From positions 3,235,001 through 3,299,000 of the forward strand of contig NZ_CP060084.1 in the NCBI RefSeq assembly GCF_014211975.1: DNA of 64,000 nt. Reading direction: 5' to 3'. Position 1 is the first letter of the stretch, and each line of letters begins with the position of its first letter. The DNA is from Teredinibacter haidensis (GTDB lineage: Bacteria > Pseudomonadota > Gammaproteobacteria > Pseudomonadales > Cellvibrionaceae). Position numbers and translations under genes: made by a program. The notes beneath the pieces are model-generated. The model searched no databases, had not been told where the DNA came from, and worked only from the letters and a program-made list of their open reading frames with translations. Positions 17,272 to 26,181 of this stretch are shown in pieces.

Positions 17272-17529
17272 GTACCCCCCTGGAGTAAAAACATATCAGA
17301 GAGACCTTTCGCCATACAGGAGGTACAACTGGCCACAATTTATTGCATGATTCGAACCGCCAGAGCTGTCCCAAGTGAAACCTGCAATGAGTGTCACTAC
17401 TGAAGTAAAAGCAGGAAAACCCACCGACGGGGCGCAAAGGCCCAGCGGTTTGGGTTACAGGTTGTTTATGGAGAAAACGCGGAATTTGTGTCTGGCATAG
17501 CGCCTCAACCTCGAGCCCCCTTAAAATAA

Positions 17530-17874
17530 GGCATCATGTTTCAGTCTGATCAAGGCTGCCATTTATACCGGCAGACAAATTCGTCAAATGCCGTGGCGCT
17601 ATCAGATAAAACAAAACAAGCGTTGACGCAGTAACGATTGGAATAACGTGCCAGAGGAAAGGTTTTTGAGACGCTTAAAAAGCAGAATGAGTACCCAGCT
17701 TGGGTTACCCCAATTTTAGTGGGGCGCTAGGCTATTACAGCCAAACAAGACCGCATCAACATAATAAAGGCTTAGCCAAAAGTACTTGATAGAGGCGCTA
17801 TTAAGCTTAAACACGACCGAAAAGACATATTGGCTTAACGACTAAACTGTGGCCAGATTTACTTGGCCACTGCA
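17530..17874 (+). pseudogene. Decayed IS3-family transposase (C-terminal catalytic part) and IS right end
   Basis: Reading across frames gives an IS3-type OrfB C-terminus. SDQGC starts at 17545 in one frame. After a shift, YTGRQIRQMPWRYQIKQ and then VPEERFLRRLKS follow in a second frame (the Glu of the DDE triad lies in this ERF..LKS.E block). After a further shift, VPSLGYPNF and GYYSQTRPHQHNKGL follow in a third frame, ending at 17789. There are at least two frameshifts, internal stops (one replacing an expected Trp) and a short deletion after GYPNF. A YWLND-TVARFT tail may continue to about 17846. The final TTTACTTGGCCACTGCA looks like an IS3 terminal repeat ending in CA at 17874, right against the rsmI stop codon. 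I could not find the left end. The 17272-17529 stretch contains no feature I can name. Confidence 0.75.
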
Positions 17875-18729
17875 TTACCGCTCGGTTTTATTTTCTACCG
17901 CCCATTTGTACAAACGATTCTTTTTTTCGCCACTTAATTTCGCGCCAATAGCCGCCGCCTGCTTGAGCGGTAACTCATCCATTAACACCGCCATCATTTT
18001 TTCAACATCATCACTAAGCGTATCGCCTTCCTTTTCCGGCGCGACGTAGCCCTGCACCATCACCACCATTTCGCCGCGCACTTGATTGGGGTCGGTATCC
18101 AGTATTTGCAACAACTCAGCAAACGTAGCGGAAAGAAAAGTCTCGTAGGTTTTGCTGATTTCTCTGGCCATCACGACCTGTCGGTCCGGGCCAAAAACCT
18201 CGGCCATAGCCGTAATAGAATCCTGAATACGATGGGGCGATTCGTAAAAAATCAGCGTGCGGGAGTCTGTGGCCACCGCATCCAGGCGTGAGAACCGAGC
18301 GGTATTTTTTGCTGGCAGGAATCCTTCAAAGGAAAAGCGGTCTGAAGGTAGGCCCGCCGCAGAAAGCGCCGCCACCACCGCGCAGGCGCCAGGGATGGGG
18401 ATAACGGCTATTCCCTGCTCTCGCGCCAGCCTGACCAAACGGTAGCCGGGATCAGAAATTAGTGGTGTTCCCGCGTCGGAAATTAACGCTACATTTTCAC
18501 CCTGCTGTAAACGCTGCAACCATTTTGCGGTCTGGGCCTCGTTACTGTGATCATGGTAGGGCAACACGCGTGTATCAATACCAAAATGCTGTAACAGTTT
18601 TGCACTGTGCCGGGTGTCTTCTGCGGCTATAATGTCGGCCTTGTTTAGGGTATCTATAGCTCTCTGGCTGATATCACCGAGATTGCCAATGGGAGTTGCG
18701 ACTATGTATAGCGCGTTTGTGCTGTTCAT
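17875..18729 (-). CDS. rsmI: 16S rRNA (cytidine-1402-2'-O)-methyltransferase RsmI
   Basis: RsmI methylates the ribose of C1402 in 16S rRNA. The 284-residue protein shows the tetrapyrrole-methylase fold signatures: ATPIGNLGDIS near residue 11, AAEDTRHSAKLL near 36, ALISDAGTPLISDPG near 80, PGACAVVAAL near 108 and FYESPHRI near 160. Length is normal. It diverges from lpoA, as in E. coli and Pseudomonas. Its stop codon directly borders the end of the IS remnant, so the last residues or the stop may have been set by the insertion. The end VENKTER gives no sign of a truncated core. Confidence 0.97.
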   Translation of the reverse strand: MNSTNALYIVATPIGNLGDISQRAIDTLNKADIIAAEDTRHSAKLLQHFGIDTRVLPYHDHSNEAQTAKWLQRLQQGENVALISDAGTPLISDPGYRLVRLAREQGIAVIPIPGACAVVAALSAAGLPSDRFSFEGFLPAKNTARFSRLDAVATDSRTLIFYESPHRIQDSITAMAEVFGPDRQVVMAREISKTYETFLSATFAELLQILDTDPNQVRGEMVVMVQGYVAPEKEGDTLSDDVEKMMAVLMDELPLKQAAAIGAKLSGEKKNRLYKWAVENKTER

Positions 18730-18778
18730 TTGTTATATTTCGGCCTTCGGTTTTGCTTAATCTGTTTTGGGGGAATCT

Positions 18779-20647
18779 GTGACTAATTGTTTCACTCTGC
18801 TTCGGCATGTCGGCCTGCTGCTGCTCACTGCACTGATGCTCAGCGCCTGTGGGTCTTCACAGGTTAAGGATGAACCCAGCCAGGACACCAGCGTTTTATC
18901 CTCTGAGCAGATTAACGCCATACTTTCCGACGCCAGCCAGGCCGTGGGCGAGGAGCGTATCGTATTGATGCTGGAAGCCGCCGACGCCATGCTCCAGGCT
19001 AATGAGCTCGATTGGGCACGACAGACGCTTAGCGAACTTTACCCCACTGCGCTTACGGATGCCCATTATTTCACATACTCCCTGCTGTCTGCGCAGGTTG
19101 CGCTAGCCGAAGGCGAGCATTTTATCGCCAAACGCTACCTCTTCGAGCGACGGCTGGAAGAAATGCTATCCACCGATGCCAGAGCAACACTTACCGCTCG
19201 CGAGCTGCGCGCAGCGCTATTATGTGATCTCGCAGAGTTTCGTCAGTGCATAACTGAGCGCCTGCAGATAGATGCCATTCTTGAGCAAGGTATGGACACG
19301 CCTCCCGCAGAACGTGAGCCGAACCAGGATTTAATCTGGTTAGCCTTGATGGAGCTGCCGCTCAAGGATCTGCAAATGGAAGCACAGATGCAGCGCGATG
19401 AGATTGCCAGCGGCTGGTATAACCTCGCCGCCCTCAGTAAAGACAACCAAACCAATATGCGCCTGCAGCTGGAAAGTGTCGACAACTGGGTACTGCGCTG
19501 GCCAGAGCACCCCGCCAGCCTGCGGCTACCCGTCGATCTCCAGTTTCTGAAACAGCTGGTCGACGAGCAGCCAACTCAAATTGCAGTATTACTGCCCCTC
19601 TCCGGCAAACTGGCTAAAGCGTCCCAAGCAATCCGCGATGGCATGATGGCCGCATTCTATCAACTCGCCGAAAGTGGCGACCGTCTGCCGGACCTGCGCT
19701 TTTACGATACCAGCAGCCAGGACATCAATCAGCTCTATGATCAGGCCGTACTGGAAGGCGCGCAACTGGTCATCGGCCCTCTAGACAAAGAGAACATCGA
19801 CGAACTTACCCTTCGCCCTGAACTGCCCGTCACCACCCTGGCTCTAAACTATGCCGAAAACACCGGTGCCCCCATCGAGCAACTTTTCCAGTTTGGCCTG
19901 GCCGTTGAAGATGAAGCCGCCCAGGTAGCAGAGCGAGCCTGGCGCGATGGCCACCGCAGCGCCATGATTCTCGCGCCCACAAGTAGTTGGGGCGATCGCG
20001 CGGCATCCACCTTTGCTGCACGGTGGGAAGAAATTGGCGGCAACCTGGTAGGCAGCTACCGCTTTAAAGGCCAGGATGATTACTCCAATTTAATCCGCAG
20101 CGCCATGGGCGTGCAAGACAGCGATAAGCGCGCTCAACGATTGCGCCAGATACTTGGACATGCGCTGGAGTTTGAGCCGCGCCCGCGCAAAGATATCGAC
20201 CTTATTTTTTTAGTCGCTCACCCCACCCAGGCACGCCAGATCAAACCCACTCTCGCCTACCACTACGCCAGCAATATTCCGGTGTACGCAACCAGTCACA
20301 TATACAACGGCGATATCGACAGCAACGCCGACCGCGATATGAACGGCATTCGCTTCGCCACTCTTCCCTGGTTTTTTAACCCACAAATCCCGGAGAAGCA
20401 GCACATCGATAAACTTGCCACCGGTGCCAGCGCCTACCAACGCCTGTACGCACTAGGCGTCGATGCCTTCCACATTTACCCACGCCTGCAACAGTTGGCA
20501 CAGCTGCGCAATGCACACTTCTACGGCAATACTGGTAAGCTAAGACTAGACAACCAAAAACGCGTGGTACGCGAGCAGACCTGGGCGCAATTTATTCGCG
20601 GCCGCGCTTACGCGACACCAACGGTCGCCGCTGGCAATGCGCTTTAA
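18779..20647 (+). CDS. lpoA: Penicillin-binding protein activator LpoA
   Basis: LpoA is the outer-membrane lipoprotein that stimulates PBP1A transpeptidation. The lipoprotein signal peptide has lipobox LSAC (Cys about residue 24 from the chosen start). A helical TPR-like N-domain (about 40-230) is followed by a periplasmic-binding-protein-like C-domain (IAVLLPLSGKLAKASQAIRD, then VIGPLDKENI). I chose the GTG at 18779 because GGGGGAA sits just upstream; an in-frame TTG at 18767 has no such site. It diverges from rsmI with a very short gap and overlaps yraN by 11 bases. Its partner mrcA is at 3.4 kb. Confidence 0.95.
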   Translation: MTNCFTLLRHVGLLLLTALMLSACGSSQVKDEPSQDTSVLSSEQINAILSDASQAVGEERIVLMLEAADAMLQANELDWARQTLSELYPTALTDAHYFTYSLLSAQVALAEGEHFIAKRYLFERRLEEMLSTDARATLTARELRAALLCDLAEFRQCITERLQIDAILEQGMDTPPAEREPNQDLIWLALMELPLKDLQMEAQMQRDEIASGWYNLAALSKDNQTNMRLQLESVDNWVLRWPEHPASLRLPVDLQFLKQLVDEQPTQIAVLLPLSGKLAKASQAIRDGMMAAFYQLAESGDRLPDLRFYDTSSQDINQLYDQAVLEGAQLVIGPLDKENIDELTLRPELPVTTLALNYAENTGAPIEQLFQFGLAVEDEAAQVAERAWRDGHRSAMILAPTSSWGDRAASTFAARWEEIGGNLVGSYRFKGQDDYSNLIRSAMGVQDSDKRAQRLRQILGHALEFEPRPRKDIDLIFLVAHPTQARQIKPTLAYHYASNIPVYATSHIYNGDIDSNADRDMNGIRFATLPWFFNPQIPEKQHIDKLATGASAYQRLYALGVDAFHIYPRLQQLAQLRNAHFYGNTGKLRLDNQKRVVREQTWAQFIRGRAYATPTVAAGNAL

Positions 20648-20999
20648 ACTGTCGAAGCCAACCACAAAAAGCAGCGGCGAGGCAGCGGAAGACGCGGCCC
20701 TGGAGTATCTAAAAAAAAAGGGTTTAAAACTGGTATGCCGCAATTACCGCTGTAAAATGGGAGAGATTGATTTGATTTTAAAACACCAGCATTCCCTGGT
20801 GTTTGTCGAAGTCAGAATGCGTAACTCCAACCGCTTCGGAAGCGCAGTGGAAACCGTCACCGCCAGCAAACAGAAAAAAATTATTAGCACGGCACAACAC
20901 TACTTGATCGAAAAAAGACTCTCAGGCAACACCGCAATGCGCTTTGATGTGGTGGGTATTGAAGGTACACAATTTAACTGGATACAAAACGCGTTTTAA
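20637..20999 (+). CDS. yraN: UPF0102 family endonuclease-like protein YraN
   Basis: Small protein of the YraN/UPF0102 family, which has a restriction endonuclease-like (Holliday junction resolvase-type) fold. The sequence carries the family pattern: GEAAEDAALEYLKKKG near residue 14, then CKMGEIDLILKHQHSLVFVE near 40-60, with the D and E of GEID...FVEVR as likely metal ligands. Length 120 matches. The ATG lies inside the end of lpoA (11-base overlap). The lpoA-yraN-diaA-dolP order is as in E. coli. A true biological role is not established for the family. Confidence 0.95.
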   Translation: MRFKLSKPTTKSSGEAAEDAALEYLKKKGLKLVCRNYRCKMGEIDLILKHQHSLVFVEVRMRNSNRFGSAVETVTASKQKKIISTAQHYLIEKRLSGNTAMRFDVVGIEGTQFNWIQNAF

Positions 21000-21012
21000 A
21001 AGCAGCCTCTTA

Positions 21013-21597
21013 ATGAATCAACGCATATACAAATTATTTCAAGCCAGTGTCGAAGCAAAAATGCAGGTCGGCGAACAGTTATCAGCGCCTATTGATGATG
21101 CCAGTGACAAACTCGTTAACGCCCTGCTCGCCGACAAAAAAATTATGATTTGCGGCAATGGCACCTCTTCAGCTCTGGCACAGGTTTTTACCTCCTGCCT
21201 GCTCGACCGCTACGAAAAAGAAAGACCTAGCCTGCCGGCTATCTGGCTTGGCGGCACCGTCTCGACCTACACGGCCATTGCCGCAGATTACAATTACAAC
21301 GAAATTTATTCGAAACCCATTCGGGCGCTGGGGCAAGAACGCGATGCTTTAGTCGTTATTAGCACCAGTGGGAATTCCGGCAATTTAGTTTCTGCTGTTA
21401 CCGCCGCGCATGACCGCAATATGGATGTGATAGCTCTAACCGGGCGTGACGGAGGGGATCTTTCTTCCCTGCTGGATGTCAACGATGTAGAAATTTGCGT
21501 AAATATTAATTCCCGCAGCCGCATACACGAAGTTCACCTGCTGAGTATCTTCTGCTTGTGCGACCTTATCGACAACAAACTCTTTGGGATTGAATAA
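21013..21597 (+). CDS. diaA: SIS-domain protein DiaA-like (DnaA initiator-associating / GmhA-like)
   Basis: The 194-residue product is a single SIS (sugar isomerase) domain: MICGNGTSSALAQVFTSCLL near residue 45, IWLGGTVSTYTAIAADYNYN near 75 and VISTSGNSGNLVSAV near 115. In E. coli the gene at this position encodes DiaA, a homotetramer that stimulates DnaA assembly at oriC. The related GmhA makes heptose-7-phosphate. I prefer DiaA because of the yraN-diaA-dolP context, but sequence alone does not exclude GmhA-like activity. I chose the ATG at 21013 (14 bases after yraN) over the longer frame starting at 20944, which runs inside yraN. Confidence 0.85.
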   Translation: MNQRIYKLFQASVEAKMQVGEQLSAPIDDASDKLVNALLADKKIMICGNGTSSALAQVFTSCLLDRYEKERPSLPAIWLGGTVSTYTAIAADYNYNEIYSKPIRALGQERDALVVISTSGNSGNLVSAVTAAHDRNMDVIALTGRDGGDLSSLLDVNDVEICVNINSRSRIHEVHLLSIFCLCDLIDNKLFGIE

Positions 21598-21603
21598 CCG
21601 AAA

Positions 21604-22185
21604 ATGATGAATAAGATATTTTTATTCTGCCTGTCACTATTGTTTCTCACCGCCACCCTCAGTGGCTGCGTTTCTCTTGTAGATGCCACCACATCCGGCC
21701 CGATCAAAACCGATCCAGGAAAGCGTTCCATGGGCGATAAGCTGGACGATGCAAACTTGCGTACCATCGTTGCAGTGAATCTGCGCAAAGCCAGCACTGA
21801 ACTGGATGAAGCCCATATTAATGTTTACAGCTTTAACCAGATCATTTTACTCACCGGAGAGGTACCGACAAAACCCTCCTACGAATTGGCCGGTGAAACA
21901 GCTCGCTCAGCCACCCGAGTACGTCAGGTCTACAATGAGTTACAGGTTCAACCCAAATCGAGCTTTTTATCGCGGACAAACGACAACTATTTACAAATGA
22001 AAATCGGCACCAAACTGATGTCACATCAGGATATCGATTCCAGTCGTGTCAAAGTTATCGTGGAGGATGAAGTCGTCTATTTGATGGGCATTATGACTCA
22101 GGTACAAGCCGACAAAGTTACCGATGTCGTTGCCACTACCAAGGGCGTGAGAAAAGTTGTGCGGGCAATTGAATATATTGAATAA
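21604..22185 (+). CDS. dolP: BON-domain outer-membrane lipoprotein DolP (YraP)
   Basis: DolP (formerly YraP) is an outer-membrane lipoprotein with two BON domains that binds anionic phospholipid, supports outer-membrane integrity and belongs to the sigma-E regulon in E. coli. The lipobox LSGC places Cys near residue 22. BON1 is at about 50-115 (RTIVAVNLRKASTELDEAHI, then ILLTGEVPTKPSYELAGETA) and BON2 at about 125-192 (VKVIVEDEVVYLMGIMTQVQ, then VVATTKGVRKVVRAIEYIE). It lies 6 bases after diaA. The ATG at 21607 could equally be the start. Confidence 0.93.
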   Translation: MMNKIFLFCLSLLFLTATLSGCVSLVDATTSGPIKTDPGKRSMGDKLDDANLRTIVAVNLRKASTELDEAHINVYSFNQIILLTGEVPTKPSYELAGETARSATRVRQVYNELQVQPKSSFLSRTNDNYLQMKIGTKLMSHQDIDSSRVKVIVEDEVVYLMGIMTQVQADKVTDVVATTKGVRKVVRAIEYIE

Positions 22186-22194
22186 AGGGGACCG

Positions 22195-23373
22195 TTAAAG
22201 TAACTCGACACCCATCGCGATACCCTCACCACCACCAATACACAGCGCGGCAAGCCCCCGCTTCTTGTTGTGCGTTTGCAATGCGGCCATCAACGTAACC
22301 AGCACCCGGGCGCCCGATGTACCCAGGGGGTGTCCTAGAGCGCAGGCGCCACCGTGAACATTAACTTTTTGATGATCCAATGCCAACTCATGCATAGCCG
22401 CCAGGGTGACAACGGAAAATGCTTCGTTCACCTCAAATAAGTCAATATCGTTTGCTGACCAATTATTTATTTCCAGTAATTTTTTTACAGCACCAACCGG
22501 AGCGGTTGTAAACCATTCCGGTTCCTGGGCGTGCTCCGCAAAACCACAGATACGAGCAATTGGCTTGAGCTTTTTAGCAATAGCGTCTCTTTCACGCATA
22601 AGAACCAGCGCGGCAGCGCCATCTGAAATCGAACTGGAATTAGCCGCCGTAACCGTACCATCCTTTTTAAAAGCGGGTTTCAAACTGGGGATTTTATCTG
22701 GTCGAGCATTACCGGGTAGCTCATCAACACTCACAACCGTATCACCTTTTCGACCACGTACCGTCACCGGTGTAATTTCCCGTTCGAACCAGCCTTCTGC
22801 TATCGCCTTATTCGCGCGGGAAAGGGATTCTATGGCAAAGGCATCCTGCATCGCTCGACTAAAACCATATTTCTCTGCTGTCGCCTCCGCATAATTGCCC
22901 ATTAGCTCTCCGCCATATGCGTCTTGCAGCCCGTCTAGAAACATATGGTCATATATCTCGCCGTGTCCCAAACGAAAACCGGCACGCGCTTTATCCAGCA
23001 TATAGGGCGCAAGTGTCATACTTTCCATGCCGCCTGCAACCACCACATCGACATTACCTGCGATCAAAGCATTATTGGCAATGATGACCGTTTTCATACC
23101 CGAGCCACAGACTTTATTAACGGCGGTCGTCGGCACGCTAACCGGAATACCCGCTGCAAGTGAGGCCTGACGCGCAGGAGCCTGTCCTAATCCCGCCGAT
23201 AACACGCACCCCATCAAAACCTCATCGACCTGATCCGCAGATACTTTGGCATCCGCAAGCGCACCAGAAATCGCAGAGGCGCCCAAGCTGGGCGCTGGTA
23301 CAGAAGCGAAAACTCCCTGCATTCCGCCCATTGCCGTTCTAGCAAAACCCACAACTACTACCGCATCTCTCAT
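22195..23373 (-). CDS. Acetyl-CoA C-acetyltransferase (thiolase)
   Basis: Condenses or cleaves acyl-CoA through a Cys-His-Cys active site. From the ATG at 23373 (GGGAGG upstream) the product is 392 aa. The nucleophile C89 lies in NKVCGSGMKT, the catalytic His in ACALGHPLGTSGAR near 348 and the proton-transfer Cys in LCIGGGEGIA near 378. A longer frame from 23394 adds seven residues before the consensus MRDAVVVVGFARTA. Sequence suggests the biosynthetic/degradative acetoacetyl-CoA type (AtoB/PhaA). It sits alone, convergent with dolP, so its pathway cannot be decided from context. Confidence 0.93.
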   Translation of the reverse strand: MRDAVVVVGFARTAMGGMQGVFASVPAPSLGASAISGALADAKVSADQVDEVLMGCVLSAGLGQAPARQASLAAGIPVSVPTTAVNKVCGSGMKTVIIANNALIAGNVDVVVAGGMESMTLAPYMLDKARAGFRLGHGEIYDHMFLDGLQDAYGGELMGNYAEATAEKYGFSRAMQDAFAIESLSRANKAIAEGWFEREITPVTVRGRKGDTVVSVDELPGNARPDKIPSLKPAFKKDGTVTAANSSSISDGAAALVLMRERDAIAKKLKPIARICGFAEHAQEPEWFTTAPVGAVKKLLEINNWSANDIDLFEVNEAFSVVTLAAMHELALDHQKVNVHGGACALGHPLGTSGARVLVTLMAALQTHNKKRGLAALCIGGGEGIAMGVELL

Positions 23374-23607
23374 TGCACAGCCTCCCATCCGCAATTACTG
23401 AAGAGTCCCATCAGATATGGATACAGCTCCCTGACAGCATACACGCATCATAGTATCCCGTATCGCCAGTTGCTGTTGATCGACGAAAAATGGCGCCCAT
23501 CTTACCGTCAGTAAACTCGTTAAGCACATCAACGGGATATAGCGCGCTTGGCTTTCGATAGCCCCCTCGTTAGACTGGCAACATAATGATAAGCAGGAGC
23601 ACCCACA

Positions 23608-24204
23608 ATGTCTGTTTCAACAATTGTAACGTTAGTGATATTAGCGATTCTGGTTTTCTATATTATTTCCATCTACAACAAACTTGTCACACTGAAAAAT
23701 CGCTTCCAAAATGCCTTCGCACAAATCGAGACGCAACTGAAAAGGCGTTACGACCTAATCCCCAATTTGGTCGAAATTGCCAAAGGCTATCTCGCCCACG
23801 AACGCGAGACGCTCGAAGCCGTTATTAGTGCACGAAATTCAGCACTTGCAGGCCTGAAAGCTGCGTCGCAAAGCCCCGGCGACCCGCAGGCAATGCATAA
23901 CCTTGGCAGCGCGGAAGGTATGCTGGCCGGCGCGTTAGGCCGCCTTAATGTCGTTATGGAGGCCTATCCAGATTTGAAAGCCAGCGCCAATATGAGCCAA
24001 CTTACCGAAGAATTATCCTCCACAGAAAATCGCGTTGCCTTTGCTCGGCAGTCATTTAATGACTCTGTTACAGAATACAACACCTACCGCCAGAGTTTCC
24101 CTCCTGTGTTCTTCGGCAACCTTTTCGGTCACACAAAAGACGCGGAACTTCTCGAGTTTGAAGACAGCGCCGAAATACAGCACGCACCTAAAGTTTCATT
24201 TTAA
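23608..24204 (+). CDS. lemA: LemA family membrane protein
   Basis: LemA-family proteins have one N-terminal membrane helix and a long helical bundle. The helix here is at about 5-24. The conserved block follows: YNKLVTLKNRFQNAFAQIET, then QLKRRYDLIPNLVEIAKGYL. The C-terminal motif TEYNTYRQSFPPVFFGNLFG (about 150-175) is also typical. Biochemical function is unknown. It lies 15 bases upstream of an M48 metalloprotease, a frequent pairing in proteobacteria, so the two probably act together at the membrane. Confidence 0.93.
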   Translation: MSVSTIVTLVILAILVFYIISIYNKLVTLKNRFQNAFAQIETQLKRRYDLIPNLVEIAKGYLAHERETLEAVISARNSALAGLKAASQSPGDPQAMHNLGSAEGMLAGALGRLNVVMEAYPDLKASANMSQLTEELSSTENRVAFARQSFNDSVTEYNTYRQSFPPVFFGNLFGHTKDAELLEFEDSAEIQHAPKVSF

Positions 24205-24219
24205 GCGCCTAGAATCCCT

Positions 24220-26181
24220 ATGAATTTTTTCCAGCATCAAGACGTTGCACGAAAAAAAACAACGCTTCTGGTTGTGCTGTTGTTAATGGCTGTACTCAGT
24301 TTATCGGCAATCACCGTTTTTGCACTGGGCATTTTTTTCTATGTTATTCAGACTAATAGCAACAGCATCAGTGCTGTCAATGCGCAGAGTAAAACGTTTC
24401 CAGAACACTTATGGATTTTCACGCAATCCGACGCCGCGCTGTGGATAACACTCAGCGTTATCGCCGTCGTTGGCATGGCAACTCTCTATAAGTATATTCA
24501 ACTTGGCGCTGGCGGAAAAAAAGTTGCCGAGGCTCTTGGTGGAAACCTACTCGTCTACGATGGCGCCAGTAACAATGAAAAACGCCTGTTAAATGTCGTT
24601 GAAGAAATGGCTATTGCCTCCGGCAACCCCGTTCCCCCGGTGTATGTACTTGAAGAAAAAGGCATTAATGCCTTTGCTGCCGGTTTACACTCTCGCGACG
24701 CCGTAGTTGGCATCACACGCGGCTGCCTGGATTTATTAAACCGCGAAGAATTACAGGGTGTTATTGCACACGAATTCAGTCATATCCACAACGGCGACAT
24801 GCGATTAAATATGCGCCTGGTGGCCATCTTGCACGGTATTTTAATTATTGGTTTGATCGGCTATTTCATCATGCACGGCTCGGGTGGCTATCGCGGGCGT
24901 CACCACGGCTACCGCTCATCCACACGCTCTCGCTCAAAAAACCAGGGTGCTCAGATGGGGCTAGGGCTGGCGCTTGTTGCCATAGGTTATGGTGGTACGT
25001 TTTTCGGCAATATTATTAAGGCCGCGGTCAGTAGACAAAGAGAGTTTCTCGCCGATGCTTCTGCCGTGCAATACACGCGCAGCTCAAATGGCATTGGCAA
25101 TGCCCTGAAAAAAATTGGCGGTTATTCTGGCGGCTCAACACTCTCCAATGGCGCAGCCTCACAATTTAGCCATATGTATTTTGGACAGGGAATTAAAACC
25201 TCATTTGCCGCGCTGATGGCTACTCACCCACCACTTCACGAGCGTATAAAGCGTGTCTTACCACGCTGGAACGGTGGCTACCTCCATCCAGAAGAATCAG
25301 CACCGCAACACCAACAGCAGGCCGATCTCAACGGTGAAATCCCAAACCATAATTTCGTCAGTTCAAATCTAAGCGCTGAGCAATTTCAACAAATGGCCGT
25401 GGCGAGCATAGGCGAACCACAAGCACAGCACCTTAAACACGCTCAAACACTCATCGGCGGTTTGCCCCAGAATCTTCGCGATGCGGCACACCAAGCATTT
25501 AGTGCTCGTGCACTTATCTATTGTCTATTGCTCGATGCCAACCGTGATATCCGCCAGCAACAGATAGCGCAGCTTAAAGACGCCGCTCACCCCGCTACAT
25601 TTAACATCATGCAAAGCCTGTATCGATTTGTTTATCAGTTGCCCCGTGAACAGCACCTTGCCCTAATTGAAATGAGCATACCCGCGTTAAAACTGCTCTC
25701 CGCCCCCCAATATGATGTGTTCAAACGCAATTTGATTGCTCTTGTTCATGCGGACAAGCACGTAAGCCTATTTGAATGGTGCCTGTATCGCATTTTAACT
25801 AACGCCATAGAACCCAGACGAGACGAATCATCCTTTCAATTACGTGATCTGGCAAAGGAGATCAGCCTTGTTTTCAGCTTGGTGGTCCATGCGGGGAAAA
25901 GTCAGTCGCCGGGTGGCGCGTTTCAGAAGGGCATCGAAAGCCTGGGCCTAAATAAGATCAAATTTACACTCGATTCGGGAAGTCTTTCATTTCAACAAGT
26001 GGATGCAGCCATCGAAAAGTTGGCTTGCCTAAAGGTGTTACAAAAACCACGTTTTCTGAAAGCCCTGGCGGACATTATTGCTGCCGATGGAAAAGTCAGA
26101 GCGGTTGAAAAAGAACTTTTTCGCGCAATTGCCCACTCCCTGGACTGCCCTGTTCCACCCCTACTGGGTAACGATCAATAG
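24220..26181 (+). CDS. M48 family membrane zinc metalloprotease (HtpX-like) with long C-terminal domain
   Basis: The 653-residue protein has two N-terminal membrane helices (about 14-40 and 64-84). The M48 protease domain carries the zinc motif HEFSH near residue 184 followed by NGDMRLN. Two more hydrophobic segments follow (about 202-220 and 244-266), then the third-ligand region REFLADASAVQYTRS near 283. Beyond about residue 350 there is a long helical cytoplasmic extension (to 653) with no domain I recognise. It is rich in HxxxL and Q. HtpX proper is about 290 aa, so this is a different, longer subgroup. Paired with lemA upstream. The stop overlaps the end of the convergent exonuclease gene by 7 bases. 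Confidence 0.88.
   Translation: MNFFQHQDVARKKTTLLVVLLLMAVLSLSAITVFALGIFFYVIQTNSNSISAVNAQSKTFPEHLWIFTQSDAALWITLSVIAVVGMATLYKYIQLGAGGKKVAEALGGNLLVYDGASNNEKRLLNVVEEMAIASGNPVPPVYVLEEKGINAFAAGLHSRDAVVGITRGCLDLLNREELQGVIAHEFSHIHNGDMRLNMRLVAILHGILIIGLIGYFIMHGSGGYRGRHHGYRSSTRSRSKNQGAQMGLGLALVAIGYGGTFFGNIIKAAVSRQREFLADASAVQYTRSSNGIGNALKKIGGYSGGSTLSNGAASQFSHMYFGQGIKTSFAALMATHPPLHERIKRVLPRWNGGYLHPEESAPQHQQQADLNGEIPNHNFVSSNLSAEQFQQMAVASIGEPQAQHLKHAQTLIGGLPQNLRDAAHQAFSARALIYCLLLDANRDIRQQQIAQLKDAAHPATFNIMQSLYRFVYQLPREQHLALIEMSIPALKLLSAPQYDVFKRNLIALVHADKHVSLFEWCLYRILTNAIEPRRDESSFQLRDLAKEISLVFSLVVHAGKSQSPGGAFQKGIESLGLNKIKFTLDSGSLSFQQVDAAIEKLACLKVLQKPRFLKALADIIAADGKVRAVEKELFRAIAHSLDCPVPPLLGNDQ

Noticed and set aside
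16682..17350. Long open frames on both strands over the 63-bp repeat (a Lys/Leu-rich repeat protein)
   Set aside because: The frames are open only because the unit is 63 bases and lacks stops. They have no ribosome binding site, and opposite-strand frames are equally open.
17272..17874. RNase P RNA (rnpB), expected next to rsmI in Pseudomonas
   Set aside because: A short stretch near 17820-17850 (GGCTTAACGACTAAACT) resembles the 3' end of rnpB and GAGGAAAG occurs at 17652, but the spacing is wrong and the other conserved regions are missing. The frames fit an IS3 transposase instead.
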